A stretch of DNA of 64,000 nt from Bacillus sp. 1780r2a1 (GTDB taxonomy: Bacteria > Bacillota > Bacilli > Bacillales > Bacillaceae_H). This document shows, piece after piece, positions 8,604 to 16,768 of the stretch. The position numbers and the translations under genes are program-made. The DNA lies in assembly GCA_024134725.1 (NCBI GenBank), contig CP099863.1, positions 801,501 through 865,500 of the forward strand. The letters run 5' to 3'. Below the pieces are notes generated by a model. That model was not told where the DNA came from. It was given only the letters and a program-made list of their open reading frames with translations, and searched no databases. Position 1 is the first letter of the stretch. The number at the start of each line of letters is the position of its first letter.

Positions 8604-10145
8604 ATGAGCACCAAATATGCAATCGGAGTTGATATCGGTACAACAAGCACAAAGTCCGTTCTATTTTCAAAAGATGGAACGGCTCTTTCACGAAAGGGAA
8701 TTGAGTATCCTTTATATGCACCCGTACCGGATGTAGCAGAGCAAGACCCGGAGGAAATCTTTCAAGCTGTCATTACAACGATTAAAGGTGTGATGAAGGA
8801 AAGCGATGTGAATCCGGAAGATATTCTTTGCGTATCGTTTAGCTCTGCGATGCACAGCGTCATCGCAGTAGATGAAAGCGGTAAGCCAATCACAAAGTGT
8901 ATTACGTGGGCAGACAACAGAAGTGCGAAGTGGGCAGAAAAGATTAAGAATGAGTGGAACGGGCATGAGATTTATCTGCGTACGGGAACACCTATTCATC
9001 CAATGTCACCATTAGCAAAGCTGACTTGGCTATCTCATGAGCATACAGATATTGTGAAAAGAGCTCATAAATTCATTTCCATTAAAGAATATGTGTTTCA
9101 TAAGCTGTTTGGCGAATACGTAGTGGATTATTCAATTGCATCAGCTACAGGTATGTTTAACTTAAAGAGCTTAAACTGGGATGAAGAAGCGTTAAAAGTA
9201 AGCGGCGTATCAGCTGAAAAGCTATCAAAGCCGGTATCAACGACGCATTGTATGAAAGGCTTAAATCCAGAGCTTGCAAACGAAATGAACCTTTTACCTA
9301 CGACTTCATTTATTGTTGGAGCAAGTGACGGAGTGCTTTCAAACCTTGGTGTAAATGCAATCAAACCTGGAGTTGTAGCGGTAACAATTGGAACAAGCGG
9401 TGCCATTCGTACCGTAACGGATCGTCCGGTTGTAGATCCAAAAGGCCGTATTTTCTGCTATGCGTTAACAGAAAACCACTGGGTAATTGGTGGCCCGGTC
9501 AACAATGGTGGAATGATCTTCAGATGGGCAAAAGAGCAGCTGGGTGCAGCCGAAGTCGAAACGGCTAAGCGCTTAGGGAAAGATCCGTACGAAATGCTAA
9601 CGGATATTGCAAACACGGTGAAGCCAGGAGCGGATGGCTTGCTGTTCCATCCTTATTTATCTGGAGAAAGAGCGCCGCTTTGGGATGCTAATGCTAGAGG
9701 TTCATTCATTGGCCTTGGCTTACATCATAAAAAAGAGCATATGATTCGTGCCGTACTAGAAGGTGTTATCTTTAACCTTTATACAGTTTTATTAGCACTT
9801 GAAGAGCTTATTGGTGAGCCCAAGCAAATTCAAGCAACAGGTGGGTTTGCTCGTTCACCGCTATGGCGTCAAATGATGGCTGATATCTTTAATCAAGACG
9901 TATCGGTGCCTGAAAGCTTTGAAAGCTCTTGTTTAGGAGCAATTATTTTAGGCATGTACGGTTTAGGAGAAGTCGATTCTCTTGAAGTTGTTTCCGATAT
10001 GGTAGGAGCAACGCATCATCATAAGCCAATTAAAGAGAATGTTTCTATTTATGAAGAACTAACACCTATCTATATTCGCTTATCTCGTTTACTAGGTGAA
10101 GAATATGCGAATATCGCAAGCTTTCAAAAGAAACATGTGGAATAA
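8604..10145 (+). CDS. gntK: Gluconokinase, FGGY family
   Basis: A 513-residue FGGY carbohydrate kinase that phosphorylates gluconate at O6. The N-terminal ATPase motif GVDIGTTSTKSVLF, the central VGASDGVLSNLG and the C-terminal ATGGFARSPLWRQMMAD are all typical. It follows gnd by 21 bp with an AAGGGGGAA ribosome site and ends at a terminator before gntP. The sequence is also close to xylulokinases, but the neighbours gnd and gntP settle the substrate. Confidence 0.93.
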   Translation: MSTKYAIGVDIGTTSTKSVLFSKDGTALSRKGIEYPLYAPVPDVAEQDPEEIFQAVITTIKGVMKESDVNPEDILCVSFSSAMHSVIAVDESGKPITKCITWADNRSAKWAEKIKNEWNGHEIYLRTGTPIHPMSPLAKLTWLSHEHTDIVKRAHKFISIKEYVFHKLFGEYVVDYSIASATGMFNLKSLNWDEEALKVSGVSAEKLSKPVSTTHCMKGLNPELANEMNLLPTTSFIVGASDGVLSNLGVNAIKPGVVAVTIGTSGAIRTVTDRPVVDPKGRIFCYALTENHWVIGGPVNNGGMIFRWAKEQLGAAEVETAKRLGKDPYEMLTDIANTVKPGADGLLFHPYLSGERAPLWDANARGSFIGLGLHHKKEHMIRAVLEGVIFNLYTVLLALEELIGEPKQIQATGGFARSPLWRQMMADIFNQDVSVPESFESSCLGAIILGMYGLGEVDSLEVVSDMVGATHHHKPIKENVSIYEELTPIYIRLSRLLGEEYANIASFQKKHVE

Positions 10146-10154
10146 TAAAATCAC

Positions 10155-10183
10155 AAAAAAAGTACCTTTTGGTACTTTTTTTA
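10155..10183 (+). terminator. Terminator after gntK
   Basis: AAAAAGTACC and GGTACTTTTTTT form a perfect hairpin with a T tract. Confidence 0.85.
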
Positions 10184-10213
10184 CATTAAAATATTATTTT
10201 TTCGAAAATAAGG

Positions 10214-10295
10214 TTGAATTAAGAAAAATTTTTTCATATAATCTAAGTAATTGATGAAATCGTTTTCGGCTAAAAGGTAATTGAAAGCGATGACA
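10214..10295 (+). promoter_or_regulatory. gntP promoter with RpiR-type operator and two cre sites
   Basis: TTGAAT (10214-10219) and TATAAT (10237-10242) are separated by 17 bp. The spacer holds GAAAAATTTTTTC (10223-10235), the same operator type and same placement as in the gnd promoter. Two cre boxes follow: TGAAATCGTTTTCG at 10255-10268 (one mismatch) and TGAAAGCGATGACA at 10282-10295, which fits TGWAANCGNTNWCA exactly. Their position downstream of the start site implies CcpA roadblock repression. Confidence 0.75.
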
Positions 10296-10385
10296 AGTTT
10301 AATAGTTTGGAAGCTTACAAGGCTTCAATTTATTTAAATGAAAAAAGAAACCGATTACATATCAAACAAGAGAGGCGGAATGAAC

Positions 10386-11711
10386 ATGGATACTTATTTA
10401 TTACTGATGACTTTAGCATCGATTGTAATCGTTATCATAGGGGTTTCAGTGTTTAAATGGCATGCATTTATTAGCTTAACAGTAGCCAGCATCTTCTTAG
10501 CGGTTACGTCAGGCTTGGAATTAGATCAAATTGTAAAAGCGTACGAAACAGGAGTGGGCAGTGTACTTGGACACTTAGTTGGAATTTTAGCTCTTGGAAC
10601 CATCCTTGGTAAATTAATGGCGGACTCCGGAGCAGGTATGCAAGTGGCAGACTTTTTTGTTCGTTCGTTTGGTGCAAAGCGTTTACCGTGGGCGATGCTT
10701 ATCGCAGGATTCATTATCGGAATTCCCGTTTTCTTTGAAGTTGGTATCTTAATTTTACTACCGCTCGTTATTTCAATTCATAAAACAACAAAACAAAATA
10801 TCTTATTAATTGCTTTACCAGTTATCGCAGGGTTGTCGATTGTACACGGATTGGTACCACCCCATCCAGGTGCACTAGCTGCCATCAGCATTTATGATGC
10901 AAATCTTGGACGTGTTCTCTTATACTCATTAATCGTTGCCATTCCAGCAGCTATTATTGCGGGGCCAGTATACGCAAAATGGATTCATAAGCGCGTTGTT
11001 CCACAAGGTGAGCCAGAGCTTATTCGCGTAACAACTGTTTCAAAAGAATTACCTGGAACAGGGATTTCATTTTTTGTTATTTTATTACCAGTTTTACTCA
11101 TGATTTTATCAGCGGTTGCGCCGTACTTACCGTTAGGAAGCAGCCTTGAAAAGCTTTTAGTCTTTATCGGTAGCCCGTTAATCGCACTATTGATTGCGTG
11201 TTTTGTCGCTTTCTATTTCTTAGGTATGAAGCAAGGGATGACAAAAGAAACAATTAAAAAGCTATCAGAAGAGTGCTTGCTGCCAGTTGGTTCAATTATT
11301 CTAATCATCGGTGCAGGTGGAGGATTTAAAGAAGTTCTAATTGAAAGCGGTGTAGGTACAACAATCGCTCAAATGTCAGAGAATCTTTCACTATCACCAC
11401 TTGTTCTAGCGTTTATGATTGCAGGGTTAATTCGTATCGCAACCGGTTCAGCAACAGTAGCACTCACAACGGCCGCAGGAATTGTATCACCGGTTATCGA
11501 GCATATGTCAGGTGTAAATCTAGAACTTCTTGTTATTGCAACAGGCGCAGGTTCACTGATGTTCTCACACGTTAACGATGCAGGTTTCTGGATGGTAAAA
11601 GAATACCTAGGCTTAACGGTAAAAGAAACGTTCCAAACATGGACGGTACTTGAAACATTGCTTTCATTTATTGCGTTCGGTACGGTGCTTATCGTAAACC
11701 TAATTGTTTAA
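10386..11711 (+). CDS. gntP: Gluconate permease, GntP family
   Basis: The polytopic membrane protein of about 441 residues has some twelve hydrophobic helices and GntP family phrases such as GLVPPHPGALAA and MFSHVNDAGFWMVKEYLG. It imports gluconate with protons. I start at ATG 10386 (MDTYLLLM), preceded by AGAGGCGG; an in-frame ATG at 10338 lacks a ribosome site. It is a separate unit from gnd-gntK but shares the operator and cre control. Confidence 0.93.
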   Translation: MDTYLLLMTLASIVIVIIGVSVFKWHAFISLTVASIFLAVTSGLELDQIVKAYETGVGSVLGHLVGILALGTILGKLMADSGAGMQVADFFVRSFGAKRLPWAMLIAGFIIGIPVFFEVGILILLPLVISIHKTTKQNILLIALPVIAGLSIVHGLVPPHPGALAAISIYDANLGRVLLYSLIVAIPAAIIAGPVYAKWIHKRVVPQGEPELIRVTTVSKELPGTGISFFVILLPVLLMILSAVAPYLPLGSSLEKLLVFIGSPLIALLIACFVAFYFLGMKQGMTKETIKKLSEECLLPVGSIILIIGAGGGFKEVLIESGVGTTIAQMSENLSLSPLVLAFMIAGLIRIATGSATVALTTAAGIVSPVIEHMSGVNLELLVIATGAGSLMFSHVNDAGFWMVKEYLGLTVKETFQTWTVLETLLSFIAFGTVLIVNLIV

Positions 11712-11716
11712 TTTTG

Positions 11717-11750
11717 AAACGCTCTTTCTACATAGGAAGAGCGTTTTGTG
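11717..11750 (+). terminator. Terminator after gntP
   Basis: AAACGCTCTT pairs with AAGAGCGTTT, followed by a short T run. Confidence 0.75.
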
Positions 11751-11786
11751 CTACATTAGAGAAGTAAAGCATAAAGGGGGGAAAAC

Positions 11787-12368
11787 ATGCCACAGACGTT
11801 TCACGGAACAGAACTTTTAAAGGATTTCAAATGGTTTTCAGAGCCAATCCATTTCGAATTAAACGAGCAACATCTTGTCATCAAACCTGAGGCCAATACA
11901 GATTTCTGGCAGCGAACGCACTACGGTTTTCAAGTAGATAACGGTCACTTTCTTTATAAAGAAGTATCTGGAGATTTTCAGCTTACTACGAAAGTGCATA
12001 CCAAGCCTGTGAACCGCTACGATCAAGCTGGATTAATGGTACGCGTCTCAAAGGATACGTGGATTAAATCATCCGTTGAGTACATTCCGAACGAAGCAAA
12101 CAAGCTAGGAGCGGTTGTTACCAATAACGGCTACTCAGACTGGTCTACGCAGGATTTTGAAGAAGATCAGTCAGCTCTTTACTTTCGAATGAAGAAAGTA
12201 GGGCAAGACTACTCACTCTATTACTCTATTGACGGTGAGAAGTGGAAACAGTTAAGAATTGCGCATTTATTCACAGAAGAAGAGACTGTGCAAATCGGTA
12301 TCTATGCATGCAGTCCGCAAGGAGAAGGATACGAGGCTTCGTTTGAATTTGTTGAAATTCAGCAATAA
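11787..12368 (+). CDS. DUF1349-family protein (concanavalin-like fold)
   Basis: A 193-residue soluble protein of the DUF1349/regulation-of-enolase-1 type, with the family phrases TDFWQRTHYGFQVDNGHFL, YDQAGLMVRVSKDTWIKSSVE and YYSIDGEKWKQLR. The fold is a beta-sandwich expected to bind carbohydrate-like ligands; no enzyme activity is established. A strong AAAGGGGGGAA site precedes the ATG. It is monocistronic. Confidence 0.85.
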   Translation: MPQTFHGTELLKDFKWFSEPIHFELNEQHLVIKPEANTDFWQRTHYGFQVDNGHFLYKEVSGDFQLTTKVHTKPVNRYDQAGLMVRVSKDTWIKSSVEYIPNEANKLGAVVTNNGYSDWSTQDFEEDQSALYFRMKKVGQDYSLYYSIDGEKWKQLRIAHLFTEEETVQIGIYACSPQGEGYEASFEFVEIQQ

Positions 12369-12424
12369 AAAAGCAGCGGGATGTTTAAAAGAGATATAAC
12401 TCTTTTGCGTCCCGCTGCTTTTGC
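12366..12424. terminator. Bidirectional terminator
   Basis: AAAAAGCAGCGGGA and TCCCGCTGCTTTT are the arms of a long hairpin between convergent genes. Confidence 0.85.
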
Positions 12425-12429
12425 TTATC

Positions 12430-13191
12430 TTATGAAAAGCTGTCCATTAAAAATAAATAGAAGTGCTGTTGAAGAAGCATAGGAAGGTCTTCTTCCGCAA
12501 TCGTTTCTTTCGTTTTCTGTCCATTTTCTGTAACGATGAGCGTCGAATCAGAAAGCGTTTTGCGTCCTTCCTTTGTGGCAATTGTAACTAAGCGCTTATG
12601 CGTAAAAGGCGACTCTGGTGACGTTTGATTAAACTCACACATCGGCGCAAACTCATGAAATTCTTTTGGCACTGTCGACACGCGGTGCAGCGTTTTCCAT
12701 TGATTGTCTTCAAAGCGTTGAAGGTCATAGTGAGCTTCGTCTATTTGAAGCGCTCGGTATTCACCGCTAACGTCCTTAACAACCTCTCCAGAAAGCGGGA
12801 CAGGTTTTCGAACTGAATCGCCAAAACCAACGTCCACCAGGTACGTTTCACCGTCTAGATAAACAAGATTCGTTGCGTGGCTGCCTTCAATCGTCCACGA
12901 ACCGTCGGGCTTTTTCACCGTCGCTCCCACGTAGTGAGCATCATAGCCGATTTCACGAAGCAGCCAGCCAAACAAACCGTTTAGTTCATAGCAAAAACCC
13001 CCGCGAAGATTGATCACCACTTTTTCAAAAATGCGCTCAAGGTCCGTAACAATCGGCGTCTTGCTGATTACGTCCAGGTTCTCAAATGGAATATGAAGCA
13101 TATGCTTTTCCTGCAAAAATGCCAGGTTCTCAAGCGTTGGCTCAGCGGGACGCTTAGCCAAAAAGCGAGTAAGGTAATATTGACTATTCAA
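12430..13191 (-). CDS. nat: Arylamine N-acetyltransferase
   Basis: Transfers acetyl from acetyl-CoA to arylamines. The Cys-His-Asp triad is visible as RGGFCYELNGLF, GSHATNLVYL and YLVDVGFGD. I place the start at TTG 13191 (NSQYYLTRFLAKR), because a perfect AAGGAGG lies eight bases before it. The longer frame to 13248 would add 19 residues and bury that ribosome site. The resulting 253-residue length fits Bacillus NAT proteins. It is the last core gene before the tRNA-Val integration site. Confidence 0.88.
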   Translation of the reverse strand: MNSQYYLTRFLAKRPAEPTLENLAFLQEKHMLHIPFENLDVISKTPIVTDLERIFEKVVINLRGGFCYELNGLFGWLLREIGYDAHYVGATVKKPDGSWTIEGSHATNLVYLDGETYLVDVGFGDSVRKPVPLSGEVVKDVSGEYRALQIDEAHYDLQRFEDNQWKTLHRVSTVPKEFHEFAPMCEFNQTSPESPFTHKRLVTIATKEGRKTLSDSTLIVTENGQKTKETIAEEDLPMLLQQHFYLFLMDSFS

Positions 13192-13296
13192 AGGAACATC
13201 CTCCTTTAGTTGAAAGCGTTCTATATCCGATAAAGAAAGTATTGACAACTCATCAGATTCATCTCTATAATAATATCAATACATACATCATATTGC

Positions 13297-13368
13297 GACT
13301 TGTTAGCTCAGCGGGAGAGCACTTCCTTGACAGGGAAGGGGTCGGGGGTTCAAATCCCTCACAGGTCA
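13297..13368 (+). tRNA. tRNA-Val (anticodon GAC)
   Basis: A full 72-base cloverleaf can be drawn: acceptor GACTTGT with ACAGGTC, D stem GCTC/GAGC, anticodon stem CTTCC/GGAAG with loop TTGACAG, and T stem GGGGG/CCCTC with TTCAAAT. The anticodon GAC reads GTC (valine). The terminal CCA is not encoded. The 3' part is the attachment core of the downstream element; the gene is regenerated intact on the left side. Confidence 0.93.
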
Positions 13369-13422
13369 TTCTATTAAAAAGGCTGAAACCCTTGGTATAT
13401 AAGGGTTTTGGCCTTTTTTGTG
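13327..13422 (+). repeat. attL: 96-bp direct repeat (tRNA-Val 3' end plus terminator)
   Basis: Positions 13327-13422 match 32370-32465 with a single T/C difference. The repeat runs from TTGACAGGG in the anticodon loop through the tRNA end and its hairpin terminator (AAACCCTTG/AAGGGTTTT). It marks the left boundary of an integrated element whose integrase gene begins 30 bp inside it. Confidence 0.93.
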
Positions 13423-13453
13423 TTTTGTTGTTTCTTAATCATTTAGGTTGAAT

Positions 13454-14605
13454 TTAGTGTTTGCTCACATTTTGCTCACGAGACTGTTCAAATGCTTTAT
13501 GGAAGATATCCGCTACTTCATTATCTGCATTTGGAATGAGGTGAGCATATGTTTCTAATGTAATTTTAGGATTAGCGTGTCCTAAGCGAGCAGATACTCT
13601 CACAACATCTACACCTTCAGAAAGTAAGATGGAAGCGTGCGTATGACGTAAGTCGTGAAAGCGAATGGGTGTTACGTTGGCTTCTTTAATGATTCGCTTC
13701 ATTACTCGTAATACGTTTCGCGGATCTTGAAAACTTCCCGTTTCTGTACAAATGACTAGACCTTGATCTGAAAAATATTCACCTAGTCGCTCTTTCCATT
13801 CTTCTTGTTTTTTCTGATGTAAACGTAACTCATTCACAATCATAGTAGTAATGGGAACAGAACGAATAGACTTTTTCGTTTTAGGTGTAGTTAGTACATA
13901 TCCTTTACTAGGAATGTGAGAGAGTGAGCGTTGAACTTGAATCACTTTATTCTCAAAATCAATATCGCTCCATTTTAGTCCCAAGATTTCTCCTCGTCTC
14001 ATTCCGGTGTGAATAGCGAGCAGAAAGGTAAGATAATGACGCTCGTTTTTACAACGTTGAAGAAAGAGATGGATTTCATCAAATGACCAAATCTTCATTT
14101 CTTCTTTTTTAACTGAAGGGGGATCAGCATTAATTACGGGATTATTGGGGAGCTTCCCCCATTTAATTGCTTGGTTAAAAGATTGATTAAGCATTTGATG
14201 AATCTTACGAATCGTACTGGTGCTGTATCCTTGTTCAAGTTTCAAATTATAAAAAGCGTCAATATCTTGTGTTGTAATCTTGGCTAGTTCTTTGTTTGAA
14301 AATGGATTTTCTTTGATTAAGTGTTTATCCATTAAATATTTTCTACTAGAAACAGTAGTATCTTTTATGCGTTTTTGGTAATGTGTAAACCAATTTTCTA
14401 AGTAAGAAGAGAAGGTTTCTTTACTTGGTTCAACATATCGATTTTCATCCAGCTCAGTGAGAATCTTACGGAGAGCGGCTTGTGCATCTTTTTGACGTGT
14501 AAAGCCGCCTTTGACTTTTTGTTTCCGCCTACCGGTAAGTGGATCTCTACCTATATCTACTGTATATGTCCAAGTGTTTCCTCTCTTTTTGACACTACCT
14601 TTCAT
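13454..14605 (-). CDS. int: Tyrosine site-specific integrase
   Basis: A 383-residue phage/ICE-type integrase with an N-terminal AP2-like arm-binding domain, a SAM-like core-binding domain (about 60-165) and a catalytic domain. The catalytic set is R203 (GMRRGE), H317 and R320 (HDLRH), H343 (GHANP) and Y353. It lies next to the tRNA-Val attachment site and points toward it, the classic arrangement. GGAGG precedes the ATG. It should integrate and, with the excisionase-like protein upstream, excise the 19-kb element. Confidence 0.95.
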   Translation of the reverse strand: MKGSVKKRGNTWTYTVDIGRDPLTGRRKQKVKGGFTRQKDAQAALRKILTELDENRYVEPSKETFSSYLENWFTHYQKRIKDTTVSSRKYLMDKHLIKENPFSNKELAKITTQDIDAFYNLKLEQGYSTSTIRKIHQMLNQSFNQAIKWGKLPNNPVINADPPSVKKEEMKIWSFDEIHLFLQRCKNERHYLTFLLAIHTGMRRGEILGLKWSDIDFENKVIQVQRSLSHIPSKGYVLTTPKTKKSIRSVPITTMIVNELRLHQKKQEEWKERLGEYFSDQGLVICTETGSFQDPRNVLRVMKRIIKEANVTPIRFHDLRHTHASILLSEGVDVVRVSARLGHANPKITLETYAHLIPNADNEVADIFHKAFEQSREQNVSKH

Positions 14606-14701
14606 CTAGTTGCTAACCTCCGTATGTCTATAATTATGTGCAGACAAAGGAAAGCAAGTGGTCTAATATCATTTTGGCCACTTGCTTTTCTTTTTATAAG
14701 T

Positions 14702-14902
14702 TTATAAGCCGCTTACTTGTTGTTGCTGTTTAAGCCAATTAAAGAATTCATCTTTTCGTACTCTTTTGTTTCTACCAATTCGAATTAATGGAAAGGAAGT
14801 TTGCTCCATTAATTCATACGCAGTTGGCTTAGAAATCGTTAAGATTTCTGCAATATGTACAGCTGTTAAAATAAAAGGATAATCTTCAATAGTTTTATGC
14901 AT
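14702..14902 (-). CDS. Excisionase-like helix-turn-helix protein
   Basis: A 66-residue MerR-like winged helix of the excisionase/DNA-binding family: LTAVHIAEILTISKPTAYEL forms the helix-turn-helix and SFPLIRIGRNKRVRKDEFFNWL the wing. It lies directly upstream of the integrase on the same strand and probably sets recombination direction. Confidence 0.82.
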   Translation of the reverse strand: MHKTIEDYPFILTAVHIAEILTISKPTAYELMEQTSFPLIRIGRNKRVRKDEFFNWLKQQQQVSGL

Positions 14903-15292
14903 AGCTTTTACACGTCCTTAAAATAATAGTTTTAAAATTTGATGTATGTAGGGTTAAAATCCATAAAAGGATAATGAAGTTTACTATTAGGTATACAGAA
15001 TCTTAAAATTTCAAAAGAGTTATTTATCATATGAAATATAAATTAAAGCATTTAAATTAATAAGCAGTGGTTTTATCTAAATAGGTATAAACTTCGGTAT
15101 CTCGTCTATACTGATAATAATTGTCTATGGTTAACCTAAGCTGGTATACCAGTTCGGTTCAAAATCGAAGAATTGTCCGCGAAAAGCCGTTGTTAAAAAG
15201 GGATTTCTAGATACTACATTATAAGTTGAAATCCCTTAAAAATCCTTTTCGGCTCTTTAACAGCTGTGTTCTTAAAATTGTCGATTATTAAC
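14903..15292. other. Non-coding gap with stem-loop
   Basis: AT-rich, no credible ORF. It contains the short palindrome CTGGTATACCAG near 15150 and a long hairpin with AAGGGATTTC (15198-15207) and GAAATCCCTT (15228-15237), itself enclosed by AAAGCCG and CGGCTCTTT. The hairpin most likely terminates the recombinase operon that ends at 15293. Confidence 0.55.
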
Positions 15293-16768
15293 CTACGGAT
15301 TACTCTTTTCTTTAGAATTTTCTAGGAAATCAAAGATATTATCTTTATACTGAACAACAGGTTTCTGATTAGTTGAAACAAGAATAAAGTCAACAAAGTA
15401 TAAAATCATAAGTCGTTGTTCAAGTGGTTGTAAATAATGTTCTAAAACGTTATCAAACCTTGTGAAAAAATGATCGGATTCAACTGCTAGATAATAACTT
15501 TCTAAAGCAGTTAGTTTTTGTTGATAAGTAGATGCCAAAGTTTCATTATGAACAATCATATCTACAATATGTAACTCTAACTCCCGTTCTTTTAGGGTTT
15601 GTGCTTGTTCTAGTTTCTTTGAGAGAACATGGGCCATGTTCTTAGCTTCTTCAATCACACCTTTCAGGCTAACTTTAATTTTGCTAAGTGTAGCTAAAGT
15701 CATCTTTTTATTCTCTTTTGATAAAGCAAGCCGCTGAATATGTTTGAAAACTAAAGGAACTAAGTGCTTATGAACCTCTTTAATTGCTACTTTGTACGAA
15801 CAATTTTCACAAACATAGTAATGGTAATGGTATGTAACACCATTATGCTTTGTAGAACCGTTTTGATTAATCATAGGTTGTTGACAGTGTCTGCATCTAA
15901 TTTTATTAAGAAATAAAAAGTGTGTATTTAACCTACCGAACTCTTTTTGAAGTTGTTTATTGTACGAGTGTAGTTGAAGTTCAAATTGGTTCATTAATGG
16001 TTCATGAGACTCTTTAAATGTAAACGTTTCTTGTTCACTCTTTCCTTTGCGCACATGCCAAGTCAAGTTTCCTGTATAAACGGAATTACCTAAAATTTTC
16101 TCTACCGTACTTGGTGGCCATAGTTTTCCTGTAGGAGAAGGAATTCTTGCTTCATTTAAAAGAAGAGCGATGTTTTTAAATGAATGTCCCCAAGTGTACA
16201 AAAATGAAATAAATGAAACAATCTCAGCGTTCTGGTTAGGTATAAGCTTTTTATTAACCTGCTTATATCCATAAGGTACAGTCGCTCCAGGGCGGACCGG
16301 ATTTTCTTTTTGAAGTTCCGCTTTCAAATTACTTAACGCACGTTCAGACTTAATTTCTGATTCATGTTGAAACAATAAGAACTTTATTTTCATATCGAGA
16401 CTGTCTGGGTTAACTGGTTCATTTGAGTGTGTCGTATATACTTGAAGGTTAGGTAAATAATCTAGCAATGGCTGATAGAATTCAGTTGTAAAAGAATAAC
16501 CTGTTCGATCCATACGAGAAACATCGTGAAAAATAACAATTGAAATATTTAGCTCAATCATCTTTTCTTTTAAAAGCATTAATTGTTTTCTTTGCTTAGC
16601 TGATTTAGAATAAGCACTAGTAGCTTCTTCAATAAAGATAAACTCTTCTGGCACAACTAAATGATTTCGTTTTGCAAACTCCTGTATGTGTTGCTTTTGG
16701 ATTTCTACGCTATTGTTGTCCAATTGTTTATAAGAAGACCGTCGAATATATGCAAATGCAATCTTCAT
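15293..16768 (-). CDS. Large serine recombinase (second of pair)
   Basis: A 491-residue serine recombinase. The resolvase domain begins YIRRSSYKQ with S11 as the predicted nucleophile and includes FHDVSRMDRTGY. A recombinase domain follows (GATVPYGYKQ onward), then a zinc ribbon with two Cys pairs (CRHC and CENC, about residues 300-330), then a coiled coil. Its ATG overlaps the end of the preceding recombinase gene by 4 bp, so the two are coupled. Paired large serine recombinases occur in systems such as staphylococcal ccrA/ccrB; whether these two cooperate is not known. Confidence 0.9.
   Translation of the reverse strand: MKIAFAYIRRSSYKQLDNNSVEIQKQHIQEFAKRNHLVVPEEFIFIEEATSAYSKSAKQRKQLMLLKEKMIELNISIVIFHDVSRMDRTGYSFTTEFYQPLLDYLPNLQVYTTHSNEPVNPDSLDMKIKFLLFQHESEIKSERALSNLKAELQKENPVRPGATVPYGYKQVNKKLIPNQNAEIVSFISFLYTWGHSFKNIALLLNEARIPSPTGKLWPPSTVEKILGNSVYTGNLTWHVRKGKSEQETFTFKESHEPLMNQFELQLHSYNKQLQKEFGRLNTHFLFLNKIRCRHCQQPMINQNGSTKHNGVTYHYHYYVCENCSYKVAIKEVHKHLVPLVFKHIQRLALSKENKKMTLATLSKIKVSLKGVIEEAKNMAHVLSKKLEQAQTLKERELELHIVDMIVHNETLASTYQQKLTALESYYLAVESDHFFTRFDNVLEHYLQPLEQRLMILYFVDFILVSTNQKPVVQYKDNIFDFLENSKEKSNP

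Noticed and set aside
13242-13451. 69-codon ORF across the tRNA
   Set aside because: It covers the tRNA-Val gene and its terminator; a chance frame.
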